From: Dehalococcoidia bacterium
GTDB taxonomy: Bacteria; Chloroflexota; Dehalococcoidia; GIF9; UBA5629
DNA: 10,280 nt
Assembly (NCBI GenBank): GCA_007280145.1
Contig: QYPU01000048.1
Span: 1 to 10,280 of the forward strand
Reading direction: 5' to 3'
The position numbers were made by a program, and so were the translations under genes. Every line of letters begins with the position of its first letter. Position 1 is the first letter of the stretch. The notes under the pieces were generated by a model. It had not been told where the DNA came from and ran no database searches. It worked only from the letters and a program-made list of their open reading frames with translations. Below are positions 1 to 5,525 of the stretch, one piece after another.

Positions 1-128
1 ATAGAAATATCTGGATGAAATGAGCGAGACAACTTACCTTTACTACCCTCAACAACCACTTCGTTGCCCTCAATATTGACCTTGACGCCTTGAGGTACCG
101 GTATAGGGATTAATCCTACCCGAGACAT
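1..128 (-). CDS. rplF: 50S ribosomal protein L6 (uL6), N-terminal part, cut by window edge
   Basis: Reading down from an ATG at 128-126 gives 42 codons plus two bases before the window ends. The protein begins MSRVGLIPIPVPQGVKV, the usual L6 opening (MSRIGxxPIxIPxGV), followed by VNIEGNEVVVEGSKGKLS, the first strand pair of the N-terminal L6 domain. L6 binds 23S rRNA near the sarcin-ricin loop and the factor-binding site of the large subunit. A strong Shine-Dalgarno GGAGG lies at 136-140, 7 bases before the ATG, and the stop of rpsH is 22 bases upstream. This is the usual rpsH-rplF order of the spc cluster. About three quarters of the gene lies outside the window. Confidence 0.96.
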   Translation of the reverse strand, partial: MSRVGLIPIPVPQGVKVNIEGNEVVVEGSKGKLSRSFHPDIS

Positions 129-150
129 AAACTCGCCTCCAAAGGCTTAA

Positions 151-543
151 TTACCAAACATAACATAATAACTCACCACCGAGATTTTGTCGCCATGCAT
201 CCTTCCCAAGCATGATTCCTTTAGGTGTAGATAAGAGGGCAACACCAAGGCCACCGTATACGCGGGGAATTTCCCTGCGGTGTACATAAATTCTGAGGCC
301 AGGCTTACTCACCCTTTCCAAACCCAGGAGGGCCGGTTGATTATCTATATACTTCAGGATAATTTTAATCACTCGTTGTGGTTCGCCCCTAAGCACAGCA
401 TAATCAGTAATAAAGCCCTCGTCCTTGAGAATCTTAGCAATAGATAGCTTAGTCTTTGAGGCCGGTATAAGCACGCTGTCATGACGCACCATGACGGCGT
501 TACGAATCCGAGTTAACATATCAGCAATTGGGTCAGTAACCAT
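151..543 (-). CDS. rpsH: 30S ribosomal protein S8 (uS8)
   Basis: This 130-residue protein binds the central domain of 16S rRNA (helix 21) early in 30S assembly; in E. coli it also represses spc operon translation. It opens MVTDPIADMLTRIRNA and ends GGELLCYVW, both hallmarks of S8; the STPKGIMLGKDA stretch near residues 105-116 corresponds to the conserved STSKGVMTDKEA motif. I chose the ATG at 543 because GGAGG at 553-557 sits 9 bases before it. A TTG at 546 is in frame and would add one residue, but S8 proteins normally start with M(V)TDPIAD. It follows rpsZ by about 25 bases and precedes rplF by 22. No truncation is seen. Confidence 0.97.
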   Translation of the reverse strand: MVTDPIADMLTRIRNAVMVRHDSVLIPASKTKLSIAKILKDEGFITDYAVLRGEPQRVIKIILKYIDNQPALLGLERVSKPGLRIYVHRREIPRVYGGLGVALLSTPKGIMLGKDAWRQNLGGELLCYVW

Positions 544-568
544 CAATAAACACCTCCAGTACTTTCAA

Positions 569-754
569 TCACCAGCTTGACTTTCTCACCCCAGGAATCT
601 GACCACTTAAAGCCAACTTTCGAAAACAGATACGACATAAACCAAACTTACGTATATAAGCACGCGGCCTGCCACATAATTGACATCGATTCCGTTGCTG
701 CACTTTATACTTCGGAGGGCGCTTCGATTTTACAATTTTAGATAATTTTGCCAT
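569..754 (-). CDS. rpsZ: 30S ribosomal protein S14, zinc-binding type Z (uS14)
   Basis: This 61-residue protein is the short, zinc-dependent form of S14, which sits in the head of the small subunit next to S3 and S10. Four cysteines, C24-x2-C27 and C40-x2-C43, form a complete zinc ribbon, and the C-terminus GQIPGVRKSSW is the standard ending of the family. The longer zinc-free form (about 90-100 residues) used by many bacteria under zinc limitation is not present here. The start ATG at 754 is 16 bases after the rplE stop. Its Shine-Dalgarno is weak (AGG at 767-769, 12 bases away), so it may be translated partly by coupling to rplE. Its place between rplE and rpsH is the standard spc order. 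Confidence 0.97.
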   Translation of the reverse strand: MAKLSKIVKSKRPPKYKVQQRNRCQLCGRPRAYIRKFGLCRICFRKLALSGQIPGVRKSSW

Positions 755-770
755 ACCTAATACAAACCTA

Positions 771-1313
771 CTAACTTCTTCTGAAAGGCATGCCTAAAGA
801 CTCAAGTAAACTCATACCTTCCTCATCGCTGGCTGCGGTAGTAACGATAGTCACTTCGAGTCCCCGCAGCCTGTCCACTTTGTCATAATCAATCTCAGGG
901 AAAACTAACTGCTCCTTAATACCCAAAGTGTAGTTACCCTTACCATCAAAGGAATCTCGGGATACTCCTTGAAAATCCCGAATGCGTGGCAAAACAATAT
1001 TAACCAGTTTATCAAAGAAGTCATACATCCGCCTGCCTCGTAATGTTACCATCATTCCAATAGGCATACCTGCCCTAATTTTAAAAGAGGCAATAGACTT
1101 CTTGGCCCGCGTTATCACTGGGTGTTGCCCTGAAATGGTCGCCAAATCTGCCTCAGCTGCTTCCAAAGCTTTGGGGTTCTGTACTGCCTCACCCAAACCG
1201 ATATTCAGCACAACCTTGCTAAGCTTTGGCACCTGCATCACATTCCCATACCCAAACTTTTTCACCAGTTGAGGTACCGTTCCCTTTGCATAGCTTTCTT
1301 TCAATCGAGACAT
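771..1313 (-). CDS. rplE: 50S ribosomal protein L5 (uL5)
   Basis: This 180-residue protein, the usual L5 length, binds 5S rRNA with L18 and forms part of the central protuberance, where it contacts the P-site tRNA and bridge B1b. Family signatures are VPKLSKVVLNIGLGEA (about residues 28-43), the ITRAKKSIASFKIRAGMPIGMMVTLRG stretch in two parts (ITRAKKSIASFK, then RAGMPIGMMVTLRG), and the IDYDKVDRLRGLEVTIVTTA region near the C-terminus (IDYDKV...G.(D/E)(I/V)TIVTTA). It ends LLESLGMPFRRS. The ATG at 1313 has AAGGG at 1326-1330 with a rather long 12-base spacer. It starts 20 bases after the rplX stop. Confidence 0.97.
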   Translation of the reverse strand: MSRLKESYAKGTVPQLVKKFGYGNVMQVPKLSKVVLNIGLGEAVQNPKALEAAEADLATISGQHPVITRAKKSIASFKIRAGMPIGMMVTLRGRRMYDFFDKLVNIVLPRIRDFQGVSRDSFDGKGNYTLGIKEQLVFPEIDYDKVDRLRGLEVTIVTTAASDEEGMSLLESLGMPFRRS

Positions 1314-1333
1314 CTTTGAAATACACCCTTTAG

Positions 1334-1645
1334 CTAATCAATTACCTCGTGGCAAGAACGACAAATTCGTGTTTTTCTGCCATCATCGAGAAAACGGAAG
1401 CCAACCCGAGTCGGCTTGTTGCACTTATTGCAAACCAACATCACATTTGATACCCGGAGTGGCGCTTCGAGCTCAATTATGCCAGCTTGTCTAGCTGCGC
1501 CGCGAGCTCGGGAATGACGCTTAATCATATTGATACCGTCTACTATTACCACATTATTTTTAGGCAAAGCCTGCCGTACCCTACCCTTTTTCCCCCTGTC
1601 TTTGCCAGCAATAACGAGAACCGTATCATTCTTTCTAATCTTCAC
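1334..1645 (-). CDS. rplX: 50S ribosomal protein L24 (uL24), zinc-ribbon-containing, GTG start
   Basis: This 103-residue protein is one of the two assembly initiators of the large subunit and lies at the mouth of the exit tunnel. It opens MKIRKNDTVLVIAGKDRGKKG, written here as MKIRKNDTVLVIAG then KDRGKKG, which is the KOW motif (residues about 6-30). The C-terminal half keeps two cysteine pairs, C72-x2-C75 and C95-x2-C98, that could hold a zinc ion; many L24 proteins have lost these. The start is a GTG at 1645-1643, one base after the TGA of rplN, so the two are probably translationally coupled. The Shine-Dalgarno AGAGG (1655-1659, 9-base spacer) lies inside the last codons of rplN. No upstream alternative start exists. 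Confidence 0.96.
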   Translation of the reverse strand: MKIRKNDTVLVIAGKDRGKKGRVRQALPKNNVVIVDGINMIKRHSRARGAARQAGIIELEAPLRVSNVMLVCNKCNKPTRVGFRFLDDGRKTRICRSCHEVID

Positions 1646-1646
1646 T

Positions 1647-2015
1647 TCAAAGAACCTCTGGAGCCAAAGACACGATTTTCATAAAATTCTTGTCCCTCAG
1701 CTCTCTAGCTACTGGACCAAAAATACGAGTGCCTTTAGGATTATTCTTATCATCCAGAATAACCGCAGCATTGTCATCAAATCTGATATAAGAGCCATCT
1801 CGACGATGGTACTGTTTAGCTGTCCGCACGACTACAGCATGCACCACATCACTTTTCTTCACTACGCCGCCAGGTACAGCTCGCTTTACTGTAGCTACAA
1901 TAATATCGCCGACACCGGCATATCTTCTTCGAGTGCCGCCAGGCACATTGATGCACATAATCTGCCGGGCTCCCGTATTGTCAGCTACTTTGAGTCTACT
2001 ATTAGGTTGAATCAC
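1647..2015 (-). CDS. rplN: 50S ribosomal protein L14 (uL14), GTG start
   Basis: This 122-residue protein has the normal L14 length. L14 contributes to intersubunit bridges B5 and B8 and is the binding site of the silencing factor RsfS. The N-terminus MIQPNSRLKVADNTGARQI matches the family pattern MIQxxSxLxVADNxGA, and the middle has the conserved GDIIVATVKRAVPGG and VVVRTAK segments. The end, IFGPVARELRDKNFMKIVSL (20 residues), is the standard L14 C-terminal region, here followed by APEVL. Translation starts at GTG 2015-2013 with AGGGG at 2025-2029 (9-base spacer); the conserved N-terminus fixes this start. It follows the rpsQ stop by 22 bases and nearly touches rplX. Confidence 0.97.
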   Translation of the reverse strand: MIQPNSRLKVADNTGARQIMCINVPGGTRRRYAGVGDIIVATVKRAVPGGVVKKSDVVHAVVVRTAKQYHRRDGSYIRFDDNAAVILDDKNNPKGTRIFGPVARELRDKNFMKIVSLAPEVL

Positions 2016-2037
2016 TCTCTCTTGCCCCTAACCGAAT

Positions 2038-2319
2038 CTAGGTTACTTCCGTAGGCTTGACCTCGGCAACTTCCTTCCTGCTTATTATTTCCATTACCCG
2101 CCAGCATTTCTCTTTAGACAAAGGACGTGTCTCGACAATCTTCACTATATCCCCAACCTTGCAGGCATTAGTCTCATCATGGACTTTAAATTTAGAAGCA
2201 TGCTTAACAACCTTCTTATAAAGAGGATGGCGTCTTAAACTTTCCACCAAGACTACCACTGTTTTATCCATCCTATCGCTTATTACCTTGCCAGTTCTAA
2301 CTTTTCGTTTCTTTTCCAT
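2038..2319 (-). CDS. rpsQ: 30S ribosomal protein S17 (uS17)
   Basis: This 93-residue OB-fold protein binds 16S rRNA in the 5' domain and is an early assembler of the small subunit. Signatures are RTGKVISDRMDKTVVVLVE near the N-terminus (family: xxGxVxSDKMxKTxVVxVE), the HPLYKKVVKHASKFKVHDE segment (HPxYxKxxxxxxKxxxHDE), and GDIVKIVETRPLSKEKCWRV (GDxVxIxETRPLSKxKxWRL). The last dozen or so residues are a variable acidic/basic tail. The ATG at 2319 follows the rpmC stop by only 3 bases, and its Shine-Dalgarno AAGG (2326-2329) lies inside the end of rpmC, which suggests coupled translation. Confidence 0.97.
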   Translation of the reverse strand: MEKKRKVRTGKVISDRMDKTVVVLVESLRRHPLYKKVVKHASKFKVHDETNACKVGDIVKIVETRPLSKEKCWRVMEIISRKEVAEVKPTEVT

Positions 2320-2322
2320 AGA

Positions 2323-2520
2323 CTACCTTATACCAAGCTCCCTTTCCCTTATTATAGTCTCCATCCTGGCAATTTTCTTCTTAGCCTTCGGCAACTCCCG
2401 GTGATTAACCAGCTGCCGAGTAGCCAGACGAAACCGCAAATTAAAAAGCTCCTGGTGGGCTTCCTCCAACCGCTTCAATAATTCTTCATTGCCAAGAGCG
2501 CGAATCTCATTAACTTTCAA
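2323..2520 (-). CDS. rpmC: 50S ribosomal protein L29 (uL29), TTG start overlapping rplP
   Basis: This 65-residue protein is a two-helix hairpin near the exit tunnel, close to the binding sites of trigger factor and SRP. The hallmark is the ELFNLRFRLATRQLVN segment (family: ELFNLRFQxATGQLxN), followed by the second helix KAKKKIARMETIIRERELG. The only usable in-frame start is TTG at 2520-2518, which lies inside rplP and gives an 11-base overlap in another frame. GAGG at 2527-2530, 6 bases upstream, supports it, and MKVNEIR fits the usual MKxxEIR opening. Translation is therefore probably coupled to that of rplP. Confidence 0.95.
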   Translation of the reverse strand: MKVNEIRALGNEELLKRLEEAHQELFNLRFRLATRQLVNHRELPKAKKKIARMETIIRERELGIR

Positions 2521-2947
2521 CTTTCGCCTCTTCTTTAACCGTTTCTTTTACCACGAACCTGGTGCTAATAGGTAACTTATAAGAAGCCAGATGCATTGCC
2601 TCCTTAGCCACAGTCTCTTTTATGCCACCTATCTCGAACAGCATTCTCCCTGGCCTAACTACAGCTACCCAGTGGTCGGGAGCGCCTTTGCCACCGCCCA
2701 TTCTCGTCTCCGCCGGTTTTTTAGTCACTGGCTTATCTGGGAAGACACGAATCCACATCTGACCGCCGCGACGCAGAAAACGAACCATAACACGACGAGC
2801 AGATTCAATCTGCCTAGCTGTTATCCAAGCTGCCTGCCCAGCTTGCAACCCAAACTCACCAAAGACAATGGTATTTCCCGATTGCGCTTTGCCTCTTCGT
2901 TGCCCTCGGTGAGTTTTACGATACTTCACTCGTTTCGGCTGTAACAC
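2510..2947 (-). CDS. rplP: 50S ribosomal protein L16 (uL16), GTG start inside rpsC
   Basis: This 145-residue protein lies next to the A site and peptidyl transferase centre and is a late assembly protein. The opening MLQPKRVKYRKTHRG is nearly the family consensus; the conserved ESARRVMVRFLRRGGQMWIR and PVTKKPAETRMGGGKG segments follow (about residues 48-67 and 73-88), as does the GRMLFEIGG block. The start is GTG 2947-2945, preceded by AAGGAG at 2953-2958 with a 5-base spacer. Because L16 proteins begin exactly here, the gene truly overlaps the 3' end of rpsC by 32 bases. The last dozen residues (KETVKEEAKVES) are a charged tail beyond the usual end, and 11 bases of it overlap rpmC. Confidence 0.97.
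   Translation of the reverse strand: MLQPKRVKYRKTHRGQRRGKAQSGNTIVFGEFGLQAGQAAWITARQIESARRVMVRFLRRGGQMWIRVFPDKPVTKKPAETRMGGGKGAPDHWVAVVRPGRMLFEIGGIKETVAKEAMHLASYKLPISTRFVVKETVKEEAKVES
2527..2530 (-). promoter_or_regulatory. Ribosome binding site fixing the TTG start of rpmC
   Basis: The minus strand reads GAGG here, inside the last codons of rplP and 6 bases before TTG 2520-2518. No other start in the rpmC frame would give a whole L29, so this site and the TTG stand together. Confidence 0.7.
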
Positions 2948-3587
2948 TTTCTCTCCTTACTTCAGGAAAAACATCACCTTTATAAACCCAGACTTTAACC
3001 CCAATATGCCCTAAGGCAGTGTGAGCTTCAGCAAAACCATAATCAATATCAGCACAGAGTGTATGCAGAGGCAGCCGGCCTTGATGCATAGTTTCACGAC
3101 GAGCAATTTCATTACCTCCCAACCTCCCAGCACAACTTATCTTCACCCCTTTCGCACCAGCTTGCATCGTCCGAAAAACAGTTTGCTTCATTGCTCGTCT
3201 AAAAGCTACCCGACGCTCAAGTTGCTCAGCTATGTTTCGAGCTATCAGACAAGCCTCAAGCTCAGGTTGCTCAGCTTCTCTAATCGACAGCCGCACTCTC
3301 TTGCCGCAGGTTTTTTCCAACTCTGACCTCAATTCCTCAGCACGTTGCCCACCTCGTCCAATAACAATGCCAGGGCGAGCCGAATACAAAGTCAACAGAA
3401 CCTCATTACCTTGGTGGTCAGTTTCCACCTTGACAATGCCACCATCAGAGCACTTCCTCTCTATAGCTTGGCGTAACTTCAGATCTTCCTGCAAAAACTC
3501 AGTATAATGCTTATCATCATACCATTTAGCATGCCAATCCCTAATGACACCAATTCTAAATCCGTAAGGGTGAACTTTATGACCCAC
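2916..3587 (-). CDS. rpsC: 30S ribosomal protein S3 (uS3), GTG start
   Basis: This 223-residue protein forms part of the mRNA entry tunnel, and its basic residues take part in the ribosomal helicase. The N-terminus MGHKVHPYGFRIGV is typical. A KH domain spans roughly residues 40-110 with the GRGG loop at 77-80. The C-terminal S3 domain holds GRLGGNEIARRE and the GRLPLHTLCADIDYGFAEA block, then GVKVWVYKGDVFPE. The start GTG 3587-3585 immediately follows the rplV TAA with no gap; GGGAG at 3596-3600 gives an 8-base spacer. Residues 214-223 (SVTAETSEVS) are encoded by bases that also encode the start of L16, so the sequence of this tail is constrained by rplP. Confidence 0.97.
   Translation of the reverse strand: MGHKVHPYGFRIGVIRDWHAKWYDDKHYTEFLQEDLKLRQAIERKCSDGGIVKVETDHQGNEVLLTLYSARPGIVIGRGGQRAEELRSELEKTCGKRVRLSIREAEQPELEACLIARNIAEQLERRVAFRRAMKQTVFRTMQAGAKGVKISCAGRLGGNEIARRETMHQGRLPLHTLCADIDYGFAEAHTALGHIGVKVWVYKGDVFPEVRRESVTAETSEVS
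2953..2958 (-). promoter_or_regulatory. Ribosome binding site of rplP within rpsC
   Basis: The minus strand reads AAGGAG, 5 bases before GTG 2947-2945, and lies inside the rpsC coding sequence (codons for V210 to R212). It confirms that L16 starts inside rpsC and that the 32-base overlap is real. Confidence 0.85.
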
Positions 3588-3929
3588 TTATTCTTCTCCC
3601 TCCTCAGAAACAGAAACACTGATATGAGTAAAACGCTTTAAGATTGGACTCACCCGCCCTCTGGCCTGAGGACGGAATCTCTTTAAGGTATGTCCCCCGT
3701 CAGCCATGATAGCAGCAATCTTAAGCTCAGAAGGCACCATCTGGAAATTGTTTTCAGCATTGGCGGCTGCCGATTTAATTACTTTAGCCACAACTTGGCC
3801 TGCTGGAGTTGGTAAAAACTTAAGAATAGTCAAGGCTTCATCAACTTTTTTACCCCGTACCATGTCTACGACTAACCTGACTTTCCGGGGCGAAATACGA
3901 ACGTCTTTAGCTACTGCTTCTACCCTCAT
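3588..3929 (-). CDS. rplV: 50S ribosomal protein L22 (uL22)
   Basis: This 113-residue protein has the usual L22 length; its long beta-hairpin lines the peptide exit tunnel beside L4 and is a site of macrolide resistance. The N-terminus AVAKDVRISPRKVRLVVDMV fits the family (AxxxxxRISPRKVRLVxDxI), as do KSAAANAENN (residues about 53-62) and the hairpin and its return strand ADGGHTLKRFRPQARGRVSP (20 residues) followed by ILKRFTHI. No insertion or duplication is seen at the hairpin tip. The ATG at 3929 is 9 bases after the rpsS stop; AGGA at 3943-3946 sits within the end of rpsS with a long 13-base spacer, so coupling to rpsS seems likely. Confidence 0.97.
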   Translation of the reverse strand: MRVEAVAKDVRISPRKVRLVVDMVRGKKVDEALTILKFLPTPAGQVVAKVIKSAAANAENNFQMVPSELKIAAIMADGGHTLKRFRPQARGRVSPILKRFTHISVSVSEEGEE

Positions 3930-3938
3930 AATACTGAA

Positions 3939-4232
3939 CTATTCCTTCTTCCTTGCCTGAACAGTTACCTGTGACTTGCTAACGTGCCCGCGGAATGTCC
4001 GAGTCATGGCAAATTCTCCCAATTTATGCCCCACCATGTTCTCAGTAATAAAGATGGGCACATGTCGCCGACCATCATGCACTCCAATGGTATGCCCCAC
4101 CATTTGAGGCAGGATAGTAGAGGCTCGCGCCCAAGTCTTTATCACCACCTTCTCGCCAGAGTGATTAAGTGCCTCTATTTTCTCAAACAACTTGCTATTG
4201 CAATAAGGGCCTTTTTTGGATGAACGTGACAT
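3939..4232 (-). CDS. rpsS: 30S ribosomal protein S19 (uS19)
   Basis: This 97-residue protein lies in the small-subunit head, partners S13, and contributes to bridges with the large subunit. It opens MSRSSKKGPYCNSKLFEKIE (family MxRSxKKGPFxxxxLxxKVE), then has VIKTWARASTILPQMVGHTI and VHDGRRHVPIFITENMVGHK, and ends with the conserved GEFAMTRTFRGH region before a basic tail. The motif usually written TWSRRSTI reads TWARASTI here; I take this as lineage variation. The ATG at 4232 has AGGAGG at 4243-4248, a 10-base spacer. The gene follows rplB by 27 bases in the normal rplB-rpsS-rplV order. Confidence 0.97.
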   Translation of the reverse strand: MSRSSKKGPYCNSKLFEKIEALNHSGEKVVIKTWARASTILPQMVGHTIGVHDGRRHVPIFITENMVGHKLGEFAMTRTFRGHVSKSQVTVQARKKE

Positions 4233-4259
4233 TCTCTTCCTGCCTCCTCAAGTACCTCT

Positions 4260-5081
4260 CTATTTCCGCCGCCTGACAATTAATCTATCTGAAGCCTTGT
4301 GACGGCGTGTTCTATAGCCGAGAGCTGGCTTACCCCACGGTGTTTTTGGATGCATTCCAATAGGAGATCTACCTTCACCTCCCCCATGGGGATGGTCTCG
4401 CGGTGTCATAGCCGAACCACGCACTTGGGGGCGCCGCCCCATCAACCTAATGCGTCCAGCCTTGCCTACCTTTAAACCCTGGTGCTCAACATTACCTACC
4501 TGCCCTACGGTAGCCATACAAACAGTCAAAAAACGCCGTACCTCTCCCGAGGGTAACCGAACAAGCGAATATTTATCCTCTTTACCCAGAAGGTGTGCTA
4601 CCACTCCGGCACTACGCACTACTTGCCCGCCCTTGCCCGGTTGGAGCTCAATATTATGAATCAAAGTGCCCTCCGGGATTGAACCTAATGGCAAGGCATT
4701 GCCCGGCCTTATTTCAGCATCATCGCCCGCTTTTACAACATCGCCTACGCCTAGCCCCAAAGGGGCGAGTATGTAACGCTTATCCCCATCCAGATAATGA
4801 ATAAGAGCAAGGCGAGCCGAACGAATGGGGTCATACTCAATGGCAGCCACTTTCCCAGGGACACCAAATTTGTCTCTCTTGAAATCAATTATCCGTAATC
4901 TACGTTTAGCACCACCACCCCGGTGCCGCACAGTTACAACGCCTCTATTGTTCCGCCCTGCCTTCTTCCTAAACGGCTTCAACAGAGACTTCTCAGGGAC
5001 CGTCTTGGTTATCTCCTCAAAAGAGGCGCTGACCATGCCCCGTCTGCTCGGTGATGTTGGACGATAGGTTTTTAGTGCCAA
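4260..5081 (-). CDS. rplB: 50S ribosomal protein L2 (uL2), TTG start
   Basis: This 273-residue protein is a core large-subunit protein needed for subunit association and peptidyl transferase activity. It opens MALKTYRPTSPSRRG (family MAIKxYxPTSPGRR), and has the RNA-binding domain with GRNNRGVVTVRHRGGGAKR (residues about 42-60) and the C-terminal MTPRDHPHGGGEGRSPIG loop; the DHPHGGGEG histidine region (functionally important in E. coli L2) is intact. It ends RRHKASDRLIVRRRK. The start codon is TTG 5081-5079, backed by a perfect AGGAGG at 5091-5096 with a 9-base spacer and by the conserved N-terminus. Its upstream neighbour is not rplW directly but the small bS22-like gene, whose stop lies 20 bases away. 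Confidence 0.97.
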   Translation of the reverse strand: MALKTYRPTSPSRRGMVSASFEEITKTVPEKSLLKPFRKKAGRNNRGVVTVRHRGGGAKRRLRIIDFKRDKFGVPGKVAAIEYDPIRSARLALIHYLDGDKRYILAPLGLGVGDVVKAGDDAEIRPGNALPLGSIPEGTLIHNIELQPGKGGQVVRSAGVVAHLLGKEDKYSLVRLPSGEVRRFLTVCMATVGQVGNVEHQGLKVGKAGRIRLMGRRPQVRGSAMTPRDHPHGGGEGRSPIGMHPKTPWGKPALGYRTRRHKASDRLIVRRRK

Positions 5082-5090
5082 AGACTACTT

Positions 5091-5096
5091 CCTCCT
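5091..5096 (-). promoter_or_regulatory. Ribosome binding site fixing the TTG start of rplB
   Basis: On the minus strand these six bases read AGGAGG, a perfect Shine-Dalgarno, 9 bases before TTG 5081-5079. It lies just after the stop of the bS22-like gene, so translation of that gene ends almost on the rplB ribosome binding site, which would favour coupling. Confidence 0.85.
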
Positions 5097-5101
5097 AACT
5101 C

Positions 5102-5197
5102 CTATGGATGTTTCCTCTGCCACCGGCTCTTCCTAAGAAGCTTACGATGCTTATGCTTTGCCATTTTCTTGTTCCGTTTTTTAATAACTGAACCCAA
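5102..5197 (-). CDS. bS22/mS38-like small-subunit mini-protein (AURKAIP1/COX24 family), TTG start
   Basis: Reading down from TTG 5197-5195 gives 31 codons and a TAG at 5104-5102. The protein starts MGSVIKKRNKK, then M12 AKHKHRK, and ends LLRKSRWQRKHP; 17 of 31 residues are K, R or H. From memory, mycobacterial bS22 starts MGSVIKKRRKRM and continues with a KKKHRKLLRRTR core, and the C-terminus of human AURKAIP1 (mS38) has a similar HHKYRKLVKKTR core, so the match runs the whole length. In those ribosomes the protein is buried in 16S/12S rRNA near the decoding region; the same role is inferred here. AGGGG at 5205-5209 lies 7 bases before the TTG. Starting at the internal ATG (5164) would lose the conserved MGSVIKK opening. 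Flanks are rplW (17 bases upstream) and rplB (20 bases downstream), so it is co-transcribed with core ribosomal genes. Family assignment rests on recognised motifs, not a search. Confidence 0.9.
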   Translation of the reverse strand: MGSVIKKRNKKMAKHKHRKLLRKSRWQRKHP

Positions 5198-5204
5198 TTT
5201 TAAT

Positions 5205-5209
5205 CCCCT
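5205..5209 (-). promoter_or_regulatory. Ribosome binding site of the bS22-like gene
   Basis: The minus strand reads AGGGG here, 7 bases before TTG 5197-5195. It is a moderate match to the anti-Shine-Dalgarno, with one G-U pair, in the 17-base gap after rplW. Together with the conserved MGSVIKK opening it supports the TTG start over the internal ATG at 5164, which has no good site. Confidence 0.65.
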
Positions 5210-5214
5210 ATTGC

Positions 5215-5499
5215 TTAAACACCCTCAAAGAATTCTATCTTACCGCCTGGCTCCAAGGTAACGACTGCCTTCTTCCAAGAAGGGGTCAACACCTGCCGCC
5301 TGCCTATCCTTTTCATCTTTCCAGGGACAGTCATCACATTTACCTTAGCCACCTTAACCTTAAAAGCTGCTTCTACTGCTTCCTTAATCTGTGGCTTAGC
5401 AGCTTTCCGAGCTACCTCAAAAGCATACCTGTTCTGCTCCTGAAGCAGCGTGGTTTTTTCAGTGACTAAAGGGCGTCGCAATACTTCATAAAGATGCAT
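5215..5499 (-). CDS. rplW: 50S ribosomal protein L23 (uL23)
   Basis: This 94-residue protein sits at the exit of the peptide tunnel and is the docking site for trigger factor and SRP. It opens MHLYEVLRRPLVTEKTTLL, matching the family IxxPxxTEKxxxL pattern, continues with YAFEVARKAAKPQIKEAVEA (YxFxVxxxAxKxxIKxAVE), then VKVAKVNVMTVPGKMKRIG (xVxVxxVNTxxxxGKxKR), and ends with the AVVTLEPGGKIEFFEGV strand. The ATG at 5499 has only a weak site (GGGG at 5511-5514, 11-base spacer) in the 26 bases after rplD. Unlike the usual order, it is separated from rplB by 133 bases that hold the bS22-like gene. Confidence 0.97.
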   Translation of the reverse strand: MHLYEVLRRPLVTEKTTLLQEQNRYAFEVARKAAKPQIKEAVEAAFKVKVAKVNVMTVPGKMKRIGRRQVLTPSWKKAVVTLEPGGKIEFFEGV

Positions 5500-5525
5500 A
5501 TTAACACAGACCCCAAAGTTTAGCT

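Noticed and set aside
1530..2054. 174-codon open frame on the plus strand
   Set aside because: It is antisense to rplN and rplX, with no ribosome binding site or recognisable domain. The opposite strand of these conserved genes often stays open.
5162..5164. Internal ATG as the start of the bS22-like gene, giving 20 residues
   Set aside because: This would drop the conserved MGSVIKK opening, and there is no good Shine-Dalgarno before it. The TTG at 5197 has both.
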